Positions 7,681 to 14,555 are shown, counted from the first letter of the stretch. The stretch: DNA of 19,823 nucleotides from Pedosphaera sp. (GCA_009695395.1 SIBB01000016.1:1-19823); one strand, 5' to 3'. The notes: generated by a model not told the origin, from the letters alone. Made by a program: numbers and translations.

Positions 7681-9218
7681 TGTTTCTGGGTGTTGGTGTT
7701 TGTGTTTTGTGGAGCGACGCTCTTTGTGAGTGCCGAAATTTTCTGGAGGAACTTCGCCGGGTTCGCCTCGAACTCGGGCTGACAGCCAGAGCAGCAGAAC
7801 TTCACTTGCTGACCTTGGTAAATCAGCGTCGCGGGCACGCCCATGGAGCCGAGTTTCTCGCCACCGACGATGCACACGTCGAGCGGGTAGGGCTTCACAC
7901 CGGGCGGCAACGTCTGCGTCTGCGCAGGTGTCGTTGGCGCAGTGGGGGTGGATTCGCCGGCCTGTGAGTCGAGCTGCGCCTGGCCATCAATGAGCAGGTT
8001 GCCCGTGGTCACGATGCGCTCGCCGGGTTTCACGCCCTCGAGGATTTCCCAATGCTCGTCGCCGGCGCGGCCGAGCTTCACGCGCCGCTGCTCATAGGCG
8101 CCGCCGCCCTTGTCCACATAGACCACGGTGCGGTCGCCGGTGTGCAGGACAGCGGAGCGCGGCAGCGTGAGAACCTCCGGTGTGTCGAGCCTCACGATGG
8201 CCTCGGCGTAAGTCTTGTGGAGCAACTCGCGGCGAGAGCGGCCCTGCACGGTGATGAGCGGATTCTGCAACTCGACGCGCACGCGGGCGCTGCGGGTCAT
8301 GTCGTTGAGGTTCGGGTCAATGAACGCGATGGCCGCGACGAACTTCTTGCCCGGCGCGCTCGGCACGGTGATTTCCACTTCCTGCCCCACGCGCACCCAC
8401 GCGAAGTCGCGTTCGTAGAGATCGAACTGAAACCACATGGTGAAGAAGTCCGCGAGTTCGAAGAGCTTATCGCCTTCCTTCACGAACTGCCCTTCGTAAA
8501 TCTCGCGCGTAATGACGGTGCCGCTCACAGGCGCGAGGATTTCGCTGAGGTGATTCGTCTCCGCCTTGAAGTGCAGTTTCCCAATCTGCGCGGTTGTCAG
8601 TCCGTAGCGAGAGAGCCGCTGCTCGGCGGCCGCCAGCAAGCGCTTGTGCTCGGCGGTGAGTGCGTAGCTGTGAGCCATCTGGCTCTGGCGGAAGAGCAAC
8701 GCGTATTCGCGTTCGGCATTCAGGAGCATCGGGCTATAGAAAGTCGCCAGCGGCTCGCCTTCCTTCACCTCCGCTCCGATGAAGTTCACGTGCAGCTTCT
8801 CGATGCGGCCCTCGACGTAGGCGGAAAGGCGACGGTGCTTCGCGTCGTTGTCGTCAATCGTGCCGGCCACGCGCAGCGTGCGGATGAGCGGGCGATTGCA
8901 TGCTTCGGCAGTTTGCACGTGGATGGCCTGAATCGAATTCGTGCCGAGGCTCACCGTGCCGGCAGTGAGCTCGTAACCCTTCTGTCCCTCATAAATGGGC
9001 ACGAGTTCCATGCCGCAGACGGTGCATTTTCCCGGCTTCTCCGCCTTCACCCACGGGTGCATGGAGCTTTGGTAGTAAAGCACCTTGCGCCCGGAGGAAC
9101 CGGACTTGGCGGCGGGCGCGTGGTTGTGCGCGCCGCCGAAATGGTTCGCGGCGAACCAACCGCCGGCCGCAGCCAGCGCGGCGGTGGCGAGGAGGGCAAG
9201 GGGAAGCTTGGCGTTCAT
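7677..9218 (-). CDS. cusB: CusB-like membrane fusion protein with C-terminal TRASH/YHS-like module
   Basis: This is the periplasmic adaptor linking the CusA pump to the outer-membrane channel, 513 residues. Residues 5-28 are a hydrophobic export/anchor segment. Residues 48-78 are the heavy-metal-binding motif of this adaptor family (YYQSSMHPW, then KCTVCGMELVPIYEG). The adaptor core follows: beta-barrel, lipoyl half-motifs (LAPVSGTVITREIYEGQFV) and an alpha-helical hairpin around 165-215. After a Pro/Thr/Gln linker (about 425-441) comes an extra module (442-498) with C449, C475, C476 and C479, nearly identical in pattern to the next gene's product. E. coli CusB has no such C-terminal module. 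The tail is Asn/Thr/Gln-rich (NTNTNTQ). The stop overlaps the next ATG; the outer-membrane gene ends 39 bp upstream. Family call is secure; metal choice rests on CusA. Confidence 0.93.
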   Translation of the reverse strand: MNAKLPLALLATAALAAAGGWFAANHFGGAHNHAPAAKSGSSGRKVLYYQSSMHPWVKAEKPGKCTVCGMELVPIYEGQKGYELTAGTVSLGTNSIQAIHVQTAEACNRPLIRTLRVAGTIDDNDAKHRRLSAYVEGRIEKLHVNFIGAEVKEGEPLATFYSPMLLNAEREYALLFRQSQMAHSYALTAEHKRLLAAAEQRLSRYGLTTAQIGKLHFKAETNHLSEILAPVSGTVITREIYEGQFVKEGDKLFELADFFTMWFQFDLYERDFAWVRVGQEVEITVPSAPGKKFVAAIAFIDPNLNDMTRSARVRVELQNPLITVQGRSRRELLHKTYAEAIVRLDTPEVLTLPRSAVLHTGDRTVVYVDKGGGAYEQRRVKLGRAGDEHWEILEGVKPGERIVTTGNLLIDGQAQLDSQAGESTPTAPTTPAQTQTLPPGVKPYPLDVCIVGGEKLGSMGVPATLIYQGQQVKFCCSGCQPEFEANPAKFLQKISALTKSVAPQNTNTNTQKQ

Positions 9219-9257
9219 TCTAGAAAGTAGTTTAGTGATGGACGATACGTGTGCGTT

Positions 9258-10619
9258 CTATTTAGCTGATGGCGCAGGACCCGCGTATTCGTGCTGCGCC
9301 GGGCCGGTGAGCTGAACGAGCAAGCGCCCGAGCTGGAAGTAGTCCGGCAGGTCACAGAGCGCGGCCAGTTCTACGAGGGCCTGATGTTGCTCGAGGATGG
9401 CGCGGTCTTGCACAAGCTGTGCATCGAGAAAGGCCCGACGCGCGTCGAGGATGTCACGCAACGCGCCCCGGTTGCCTTCCCACATGACCAAGTGTGATGC
9501 CATCGCCTGCTGCGTGCGCTGGAGGATTTCGTCGCGATACAGCACGGCTTCACGATAAGCAGCGTCGGTGGCGAGCGTGAGGCGCAGGACTTCCTCGCGC
9601 ACGCTGAGTTCGTAGTCGGCCATTTCGGCGTCGATGGTGCGGACCTTCGCTTCATCACGTCGGAGGTCGGCGCGATATTTGGGGGCATTCCACCAAGGGA
9701 GGTTCAAGCTTACGGTCAATGTTCCTTCGCGGAAGCCCGCGTCGCCGCTGTATTGGCGGCCCTGAAGGCCCAGGCTCACGTCAGGCCGGCGCATCGTCTC
9801 ACTGAGTCGTGTGACGGCCTCGGCTTGGAATTTTCCTTGCCGGAGCACTTTGAGACGTGGCTCGTTGGTCGCCGCGTAACTGGCGAGGGCAGTTGAGTAA
9901 ACAATCGGCGGGGTAAGGCGTGGCAGTTCGACGCTCGGCCAAGGCGATTGCAACGCGCGACCGAGCAGCCGGTTCAGCGCTGCTTCTTCCATGCGCAGTC
10001 GGTTCTGCTCGGTGCGCAACGCCTCCGTTCGTTTGCTCTTCTCGTTCTGCATCTGGAGCAAGTCGGTATGCGAGCCGAAGCCGGCCCGGAACCTCTCCTC
10101 GCCGAGCGCGATGAGTGTGTCGAGCCAGGCGAGGTCGTTCGCGATGAAGGCAGTCGTCCGATTCACGAGCGCGATGCGGAGCAAGCCCTTGGTCAAGTCC
10201 CGGCGAAGCAGCGACTCCCGAAAAGCAGCTTCGGTGGCCTGTGTCTGCGTTTCGGCGACGAGGATGTCGCGGCTCAACCGAGGCCGGCTCCAGAGCGGCA
10301 ACTTCTGCTCAACACCATATATAAGGTCGCCGTCCTCTTCGATACGACCCCGGCGCGGGCCCGAGAGGACGCCGCCGAAGGAGAACTTCGGGTCTTCCCA
10401 AATCCGAACGGTCTCCGTGCCGAACTGGCTGGCCGTGACACGCGCCTCGGCCACGCGCAGGCCGGAATTGTTAGTGCGACCCTCCTCGAACAGCGCGGCG
10501 AGAACGGTCGGCGACAGGGAAATTGTGTTCGTTCCCTCCACAATTGTGGCCGCCTCAAGGTTTATGTTAATTCCGCCTAAGTAACTGATTAACAATAAGA
10601 TAAATACAATTAACTTCAT
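9258..10619 (-). CDS. TolC/CusC-like outer membrane efflux protein
   Basis: This is the outer-membrane channel of the tripartite copper/silver pump, 453 residues, within the usual range for the family. The start at 10619 gives a clean signal peptide (MKLIVFILLLISYLGG, cleavage probably near LEA at 21-23). No lipidation Cys is seen, unlike E. coli CusC. The family pattern is visible: GVEQKLPLWSRPRLSRDI (102-119), long amphipathic helices with a small-residue turn (RFRAGFGSHTDLLQMQNE, 176-193), LNRLLGR near 215-221, and the second half-repeat with LNLPWW, then YRADLRRDEA. The codons for the first 25 residues are AT-rich, unlike the rest of the gene. It lies between the Cys-rich leader gene (87-bp gap) and cusB (39-bp gap), all on the minus strand. 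No strong ribosome binding site is seen. Confidence 0.9.
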   Translation of the reverse strand: MKLIVFILLLISYLGGININLEAATIVEGTNTISLSPTVLAALFEEGRTNNSGLRVAEARVTASQFGTETVRIWEDPKFSFGGVLSGPRRGRIEEDGDLIYGVEQKLPLWSRPRLSRDILVAETQTQATEAAFRESLLRRDLTKGLLRIALVNRTTAFIANDLAWLDTLIALGEERFRAGFGSHTDLLQMQNEKSKRTEALRTEQNRLRMEEAALNRLLGRALQSPWPSVELPRLTPPIVYSTALASYAATNEPRLKVLRQGKFQAEAVTRLSETMRRPDVSLGLQGRQYSGDAGFREGTLTVSLNLPWWNAPKYRADLRRDEAKVRTIDAEMADYELSVREEVLRLTLATDAAYREAVLYRDEILQRTQQAMASHLVMWEGNRGALRDILDARRAFLDAQLVQDRAILEQHQALVELAALCDLPDYFQLGRLLVQLTGPAQHEYAGPAPSAK

Positions 10620-10657
10620 AAAGAAACGCCATCTAACCAAACCAAAGAGGGGACAAA

Positions 10658-10682
10658 TCCACGCGCCAACGCGATGCGTGGA
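10658..10682 (-). other. Stem-loop in front of the tolC-like gene
   Basis: TCCACGC (10658-10664) pairs with GCGTGGA (10676-10682) around an 11-base loop. A competing perfect hairpin CGCG-CCAA-CGCG (10662-10673) uses part of the same bases, so the two cannot form together. On the minus strand the stem is followed by TTTGTCCCCTCTTTGG. It lies in the 87-bp gap between the Cys-rich gene and tolC and could act as an attenuator, partial terminator or mRNA processing barrier. Role not shown. Confidence 0.35.
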
Positions 10683-10706
10683 CACACTACGACTGGGAGG
10701 CGGGAA

Positions 10707-11042
10707 TCAGATGAGATAGCTGCAGTTCCACACGTAGAGCGGAACGGCGGCGGAGGCAGGAGGCGCGGGAAGGAAAGGGGGCGGCGCGACGGATTCGGGC
10801 TGGATGAAGACGAAGTGGGCAACCGTTTGGAAGGCGGCGAGAAGCTGCGTGCGGGAGTTATCAGGAGCAGGGACGGGAGCAAGCGGGGCGGGAGCCGAGT
10901 CCGGCGACTTCATGCAACAAGTGGCGTCACCACACGCGCAGGCGGTCGCGCTCTCGCAGAGTTGCTTGGTGGTGGACGCGAAGGCAGGCAGGTGCGAGAG
11001 CACCAGTGCGAGGCTGAACAGGATGGTTACGATGGCCTTCAC
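10707..11042 (-). CDS. Small Cys-rich secreted protein, first gene of the copper efflux operon
   Basis: I do not recognise a named family. The 111-residue product starts with GTG at 11042 because an in-frame TGA lies three codons upstream. It has a signal peptide (MKAIVTILFSLALVLSHLPA, cleavage likely after AFA at 21-23). A Cys cluster follows at once: C29, C35, C37, C42 and C43 (CESATACACGDATCCMKS), then a Pro/Ala-rich stretch and a final Cys (C107, NCSYLI). The Cys cluster suggests binding of a soft metal such as Cu(I) or Ag(I) in the periplasm. Context supports this: it leads the operon tolC-cusB-lipoprotein-cusA and has a promoter with an inverted repeat directly upstream. It could instead be a sensor or leader peptide. 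Confidence 0.72.
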   Translation of the reverse strand: MKAIVTILFSLALVLSHLPAFASTTKQLCESATACACGDATCCMKSPDSAPAPLAPVPAPDNSRTQLLAAFQTVAHFVFIQPESVAPPPFLPAPPASAAVPLYVWNCSYLI

Positions 11043-11050
11043 CCGCCGTC

Positions 11051-11079
11051 AGTGTAGTGCCTTTGACACCTGAGTCAAA
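11051..11079 (-). promoter_or_regulatory. Promoter with overlapping inverted repeat, copper efflux operon
   Basis: On the minus strand TTGACT (11078-11073) and TACACT (11056-11051) are separated by 16 bp, a good sigma-70-type pair. The inverted repeat TTTGAC-6-GTCAAA (11062-11079) covers the -35 box and most of the spacer, a position suited to a repressor or a MerR-type activator. No regulator gene is present in the window to assign it to. Transcription would begin near 11044, only about two bases before the GTG, so the message may be leaderless. Confidence 0.5.
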
Positions 11080-11095
11080 TGGAAGTTAAAGGATT

Positions 11096-11108
11096 GCCAC
11101 GAAGTGGC
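11096..11108 (-). terminator. Weak hairpin after mnmG
   Basis: GCCAC-3-GTGGC forms a five-base-pair stem. On the minus strand it is followed by the moderately T-rich AATCCTTTAACTTCC. It lies about 70 bp past the mnmG stop and before the efflux-operon promoter, so it could end mnmG transcription. The stem is short and the T-tract is broken. Confidence 0.25.
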
Positions 11109-11117
11109 GCGAAGAAA

Positions 11118-11135
11118 ATGTTCCATGTGGAACAT
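11118..11135. promoter_or_regulatory. parS-like site 2 (downstream of mnmG)
   Basis: The core TGTTCCATGTGGAACA (11119-11134) differs at one base from the perfect palindrome TGTTCCACGTGGAACA, the parS form known in pseudomonads. The flanking A and T extend the symmetry to 18 bp. It lies 44 bp past the mnmG stop, in non-coding DNA, and 1.3 kb from the first site. The family association is that parS sites cluster around the mnmG-rsmG-parA-parB region in many bacteria. Confidence 0.55.
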
Positions 11136-11178
11136 CCTTTATGTCGGGGCATCTTTTTCATTTTGTGCGCTTTTGTGC

Positions 11179-13200
11179 CTACAAATCTCCACAGCAACCC
11201 TCATGGCCCGGGATATCGTCTTGATGCTCCGCGGCGGCGCAAGCGCTCGACTCCTTGTGGGGGGCGCGTTTCATCGCGACCATTACCACGCTAATGTCGG
11301 CGGGGCTAACTCCGGAGATGCGGGCGGCCTGACCGAGCGTGGCTGGGCGAATCTGATTGAGCTTGAGGCGTGCCTCGGGGCGGAGGTTGCGGAGGGACGT
11401 GAAGTCCAGCCAGTCCGGGATGCGTTTGTCCTCCATCGTCCGGAACTTGGCGATTTCCCCCTCTTGGCGCTGGATGTAGCCGTCGTATTTAAGGGCAATT
11501 TCCACTTGTTCGACCACCTCCGGGTTAAGTGCTGTGTTCCGATCCGGCAAGTCCCGGTAGCTGACCTCCGGTCGCCGCAGCATCCTCGCCTGCGAATCCG
11601 ACCCGACGTGCGTCTTCGCCAGTCGGGCCAATTCCGTCGCGATGGCCTCCCGCTTGGCCGCGACCTTTTGCCACAACCGTTCCGGCAGCAGCCCCACGTC
11701 CCGGCCGATTTCCGACAGCCGCAGGTCCGCGTTGTCCTGGCGCAGCAGCAGGCGATACTCTGCCCGGCTCGTGAACATCCGATACGGCTCGACGGTTCCC
11801 TTGGTCACGAGGTCGTCGATCAGCACCCCGATGTAAGCCTGGTCGCGGCGGAGCACCACCGGCTCGCGGCCCTGCACCCGGCGGACGGCGTTGATGCCCG
11901 CCATCAAGCCTTGGGCACCTGCCTCCTCGTAGCCAGAAGTCCCGTTGATTTGGCCAGCGAGGAATAGGTTGCGGCAGACCTTCGTCTCCAAGCTGGAGTG
12001 CAACTGCGTGGGGAAGGCGAAGTCATACTCGACGGCGTAGGCTGGCCTCATTATTTCCGCGCGTTCGCACCCGATAATACTGCGGACCATCTCGTATTGC
12101 ACCTCGAACGGCAGGCAAGTGGAGAAGCCATTCACGTAAATCTCATCCGTCGCGATGCCTTCGGGCTCGAGAAAGATCTGCTGCCGCTCCTTCTCCGGGA
12201 ACTTGACGATCTTGTCCTCGATGCTCGGGCAATACCTCGGCCCGACGCCCTCGATCACGCCGGAATACATCGGCGACTTGTGGATATTGGCCCGAATAAT
12301 CTCGGCCGTGCGCGCCGTCGTCCAAGTAATATGGCAAGGCAACTGCCCGCCGGCCTGAGCGAGGATGGAGCCGGGAGGATACGGGCCGAGGGAATTGGGT
12401 TTAGTCCCGCCGCCATGGGTTTGTTCCACGTGGAACGCCCGAGCCCTTTTCCCCCTATCTCCTATGCCCAATTCCCTATCCCCTTCTCCGAACAACTCCT
12501 CCTTCCAATAAGTGAACCACGGCACCGGCTCATCGCCCGGCTGGGCGTCCAGCTTCGTGAAGTCTATCGAACTCCTCACCAAACGGGGCGGAGTGCCAGT
12601 TTTTAGCCTTCCAAGCTCAATTCCTATCTCCTTTAACGACGCAGATAGTCCCATTGCAGCAGCTTCTCCGGCTCGCCCGCCGGACTGTTGATTCGCTCCG
12701 ACGTGCATCAGGCCGCGCAGGAAGGTGCCCGTGGTTATAACTACCGTTCGCCCAAGGTATTGCACTTCGAGCGTCGTCTCCAATCCTGTAATCTCCCCGT
12801 CTCTGTGAAGCAGCTTGACTGTCTGGCCTTGCTTACAATCCAGATTAGCCTGTTTCTCGCACAACCACTTGAGCCTGAACTGGTAAGCCTTCTTGTCGCA
12901 CTGCGCTCGGGGCGCGCGGACACTCGCCCCTTTGGAGGTGTTGAGCATGCGGAACTGCAGGCCCGTCATGTCCGTCGCGCGGCCCATCTCCCCGCCCAGC
13001 GCGTCAATCTCTCGGGCGAGGTGCCCCTTCGCCAATCCCCCGATCGCCGGGTTGCAGGACATCTGGCCAATCGTGTCGAGATTGATCGTGAGCAGCAGCG
13101 TCTGCGCGCCCATGCGGGCCGCCGACAGCGCGGCCTCCACGCCGGCGTGACCGGCACCGACCACGATCACATCGTATTGCTTGGGATAAACGAATGGCAC
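11179..13200 (-). CDS. mnmG: tRNA uridine-5-carboxymethylaminomethyl modification enzyme MnmG (GidA)
   Basis: MnmG is the FAD- and NADH-dependent partner of MnmE that adds the carboxymethylaminomethyl group to U34 of certain tRNAs. The 673-residue protein begins with GTG and shows the FAD-binding VIVVGAGHAGVEAALSAARMG (11-31), SCNPAIGGLAKGHL (48-61), the signature LKTGTPPR (199-206), GPRYCPSIEDKI (320-331) and NGTSGYEEAGAQGL (419-432). The C-terminal MnmE-contact region LGQAARISGVSPADIS (622-637) is intact and followed by an extra tail of about 25 residues. E. coli MnmG has 629 residues; most of the excess is an insertion at about 238-284, encoded by heptamer repeats and a parS-like site. The usual neighbour rsmG is not seen. 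Identity is certain. Confidence 0.97.
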   Translation of the reverse strand: MPFVYPKQYDVIVVGAGHAGVEAALSAARMGAQTLLLTINLDTIGQMSCNPAIGGLAKGHLAREIDALGGEMGRATDMTGLQFRMLNTSKGASVRAPRAQCDKKAYQFRLKWLCEKQANLDCKQGQTVKLLHRDGEITGLETTLEVQYLGRTVVITTGTFLRGLMHVGANQQSGGRAGEAAAMGLSASLKEIGIELGRLKTGTPPRLVRSSIDFTKLDAQPGDEPVPWFTYWKEELFGEGDRELGIGDRGKRARAFHVEQTHGGGTKPNSLGPYPPGSILAQAGGQLPCHITWTTARTAEIIRANIHKSPMYSGVIEGVGPRYCPSIEDKIVKFPEKERQQIFLEPEGIATDEIYVNGFSTCLPFEVQYEMVRSIIGCERAEIMRPAYAVEYDFAFPTQLHSSLETKVCRNLFLAGQINGTSGYEEAGAQGLMAGINAVRRVQGREPVVLRRDQAYIGVLIDDLVTKGTVEPYRMFTSRAEYRLLLRQDNADLRLSEIGRDVGLLPERLWQKVAAKREAIATELARLAKTHVGSDSQARMLRRPEVSYRDLPDRNTALNPEVVEQVEIALKYDGYIQRQEGEIAKFRTMEDKRIPDWLDFTSLRNLRPEARLKLNQIRPATLGQAARISGVSPADISVVMVAMKRAPHKESSACAAAEHQDDIPGHEGCCGDL
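12422..12437. promoter_or_regulatory. parS-like site 1 (inside mnmG)
   Basis: TGTTCCACGTGGAACG matches the pseudomonad-type parS palindrome TGTTCCACGTGGAACA at 15 of 16 bases, with the last base different. It lies within the mnmG coding sequence, in the family-atypical insertion, and is read in frame as part of FHVEQ (residues 256-260). parS is the ParB-nucleating centromere for chromosome segregation, usually near the replication origin. ParB binding is inferred from sequence only. Confidence 0.65.
12453..12487 (-). repeat. Heptamer repeat tract inside mnmG
   Basis: Five degenerate 7-bp units stand in a row on the plus strand: CCCTATC, TCCTATG, CCCAATT, CCCTATC and CCCTTCT. On the coding strand they are purine-rich (GATAGGG-type) and encode Gly/Asp/Leu/Arg-rich sequence (about residues 238-250) in an insertion absent from typical MnmG. 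The tract is 16 bp from the parS-like site. Confidence 0.6.
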
Positions 13201-13409
13201 AGCACGGAGAGTTTAGCCACAAAGCAGCCCCGAGCTGCATATAAAATTGTCGTTCCCCTCCATCGCCATGCCGCTTTCTCCTGCGCATCGGTTTGGGGGA
13301 CACCGTGGGACAGTGGCACTCGCACCGATGCGGCCTCGCCGTTGAGCTGTTCCACCGCACTCCATAGTGCGGCTCGACTTCCGACCGCATTATTCCCGAC
13401 ACTTCGCGC
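13201..13409. other. mnmG-hisC divergent intergenic region with two hairpins
   Basis: This 209-bp stretch separates two divergent genes and should carry both promoters; none is convincing by eye. It holds GCAGC-5-GCTGC (13224-13238), next to the AT-rich ATATAAAATTGT that might supply a -10 box for mnmG. It also holds a perfect hairpin CCGCACT-CCAT-AGTGCGG (13355-13372) about 40 bp before hisC. The second may be a dispersed repeat or an mRNA leader structure. No small gene is supported here. Confidence 0.4.
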
Positions 13410-14555
13410 ATGGCAGTCCGCGCCCAACGCCCTTTGATTCGTCCGCTTGTTCAGCGGTTGCACGCCTATGTCCCCGGCGAGCAGCCCAAGATTCTCGGGC
13501 TCATAAAGCTCAACACCAACGAGAATCCCTACCCACCCTCACCCAAAGTCCTCGCGGCGTTGAAGGCGGCAGTGGACGGACGGCTCCGACTTTACCCGAA
13601 CCCGACGGCCGCCGCGCTGCGCGAGCGACTCGCAAAACTTCACCGATGCGCGCCGGAGAACATCATCATCGGCAATGGCTCGGATGAACTGCTCGCGCTG
13701 GCGACGAGGACATTCGTCGAGCCGAAGGACGGCTTCCTCATCTCCACGCTCGCGGATGGACGCGGTCGCTCCGTGGACTTGGTGAAAGCCACAGTCCAGT
13801 ATTTCAACCCCAGCTACTCGCTCTACCCCGTTCTCGCCAACATCGCAGGGGTGCAATGCAACGCCGTTCCGCTGAACGCCGACTTCACTCTGCCCGCGCT
13901 CGGCTCGCTGTCCAAGAAGGGCTGGGACTTCAAGGCCGCGCTCTCGCTCATCACCACTCCGAACGCGCCGAGCGGTCGCGGCTACTGCACCGCCGAACTG
14001 GACGCGCTTTGCGCCAAGTCGCGCGGTGTCGTGGTGCTCGATGAGGCTTACGTGGACTTCGCCCGCGAGAACGCGATGGCACTCGCGCTCAAGCACCCGC
14101 ACGTGCTCGTCTCGCGCACCTTCTCGAAGGCTTACTCGCTCTGCTTCCAGCGCGTCGGCTACTTCGTCGGGCACGCCGACCTCATCTCTGCATTAGACAA
14201 GGTGCGCGACAGTTACAACGTCAACGGCCTCGGCCAGGTCGCCGCGCTGGCGACGCTCGACGACCTGCCGCACTACCGTCGCAACTTCCGCCGCATTATC
14301 GCCACGCGCGAGCTGGTCACGGCGGAATTGACCGGCCTCGGCTGGGCCGTGCTGCCGAGCCAGACGAATTTTCTGCTCGCGAAGCCGACGAGTTTTCCCG
14401 CCGAGGAATGGCTTGCGAGACTGCGCGCGAAGAAGCTGCTCGTGCGCTGGTTCAAGTATCCCGAGGTGCGCGACTACCTGCGCATCACCATCGGCTCGGA
14501 GGCGGAGATGGAGACCTTCGTGCGGACAGTCCGGCAGCTTCAGACCGCGAAGTGA
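13410..14555 (+). CDS. hisC: Histidinol-phosphate aminotransferase
   Basis: HisC is a PLP-dependent class I/II aminotransferase that converts imidazole-acetol phosphate and glutamate to histidinol phosphate in histidine synthesis. The 381-residue protein shows LIKLNTNENPYPPSP (31-45), the cofactor-binding GNGSDELL (88-95), TTPNAPSG (182-189), DEAYVDF (211-217), the PLP lysine K240 in SRTFSKAYS, and the substrate-binding Arg R358 (DYLRITIGS). Between FVEPKD and TVQYFNPSYSLYP about 20 extra residues (107-126) interrupt a region that is normally continuous. HisC usually has 350-370 residues. The start at 13410 gives a normal N-terminus, but no Shine-Dalgarno sequence is visible. No other his genes are in the window, so it may stand alone or serve aromatic transamination as some relatives do. 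Confidence 0.93.
   Translation: MAVRAQRPLIRPLVQRLHAYVPGEQPKILGLIKLNTNENPYPPSPKVLAALKAAVDGRLRLYPNPTAAALRERLAKLHRCAPENIIIGNGSDELLALATRTFVEPKDGFLISTLADGRGRSVDLVKATVQYFNPSYSLYPVLANIAGVQCNAVPLNADFTLPALGSLSKKGWDFKAALSLITTPNAPSGRGYCTAELDALCAKSRGVVVLDEAYVDFARENAMALALKHPHVLVSRTFSKAYSLCFQRVGYFVGHADLISALDKVRDSYNVNGLGQVAALATLDDLPHYRRNFRRIIATRELVTAELTGLGWAVLPSQTNFLLAKPTSFPAEEWLARLRAKKLLVRWFKYPEVRDYLRITIGSEAEMETFVRTVRQLQTAK

Noticed and set aside
7681..7875. N-terminal extension of the lipoprotein frame
   Set aside because: It overlaps the cusB 3' coding region, and the lipobox start at 7680 with the ATGA overlap is far more convincing.
11079..11294. Small plus-strand frame beginning MEVKGLPRSGAKKMFHVEH
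   Set aside because: It covers the parS-like site and the 3' end of mnmG; the MFHVEH residues are simply the palindrome translated, and there is no ribosome binding site.
13348..13355. TGTTCCAC, a parS half-site upstream of mnmG
   Set aside because: The other half (CGCACTCC) does not match; the bases belong partly to the CCGCACT hairpin.
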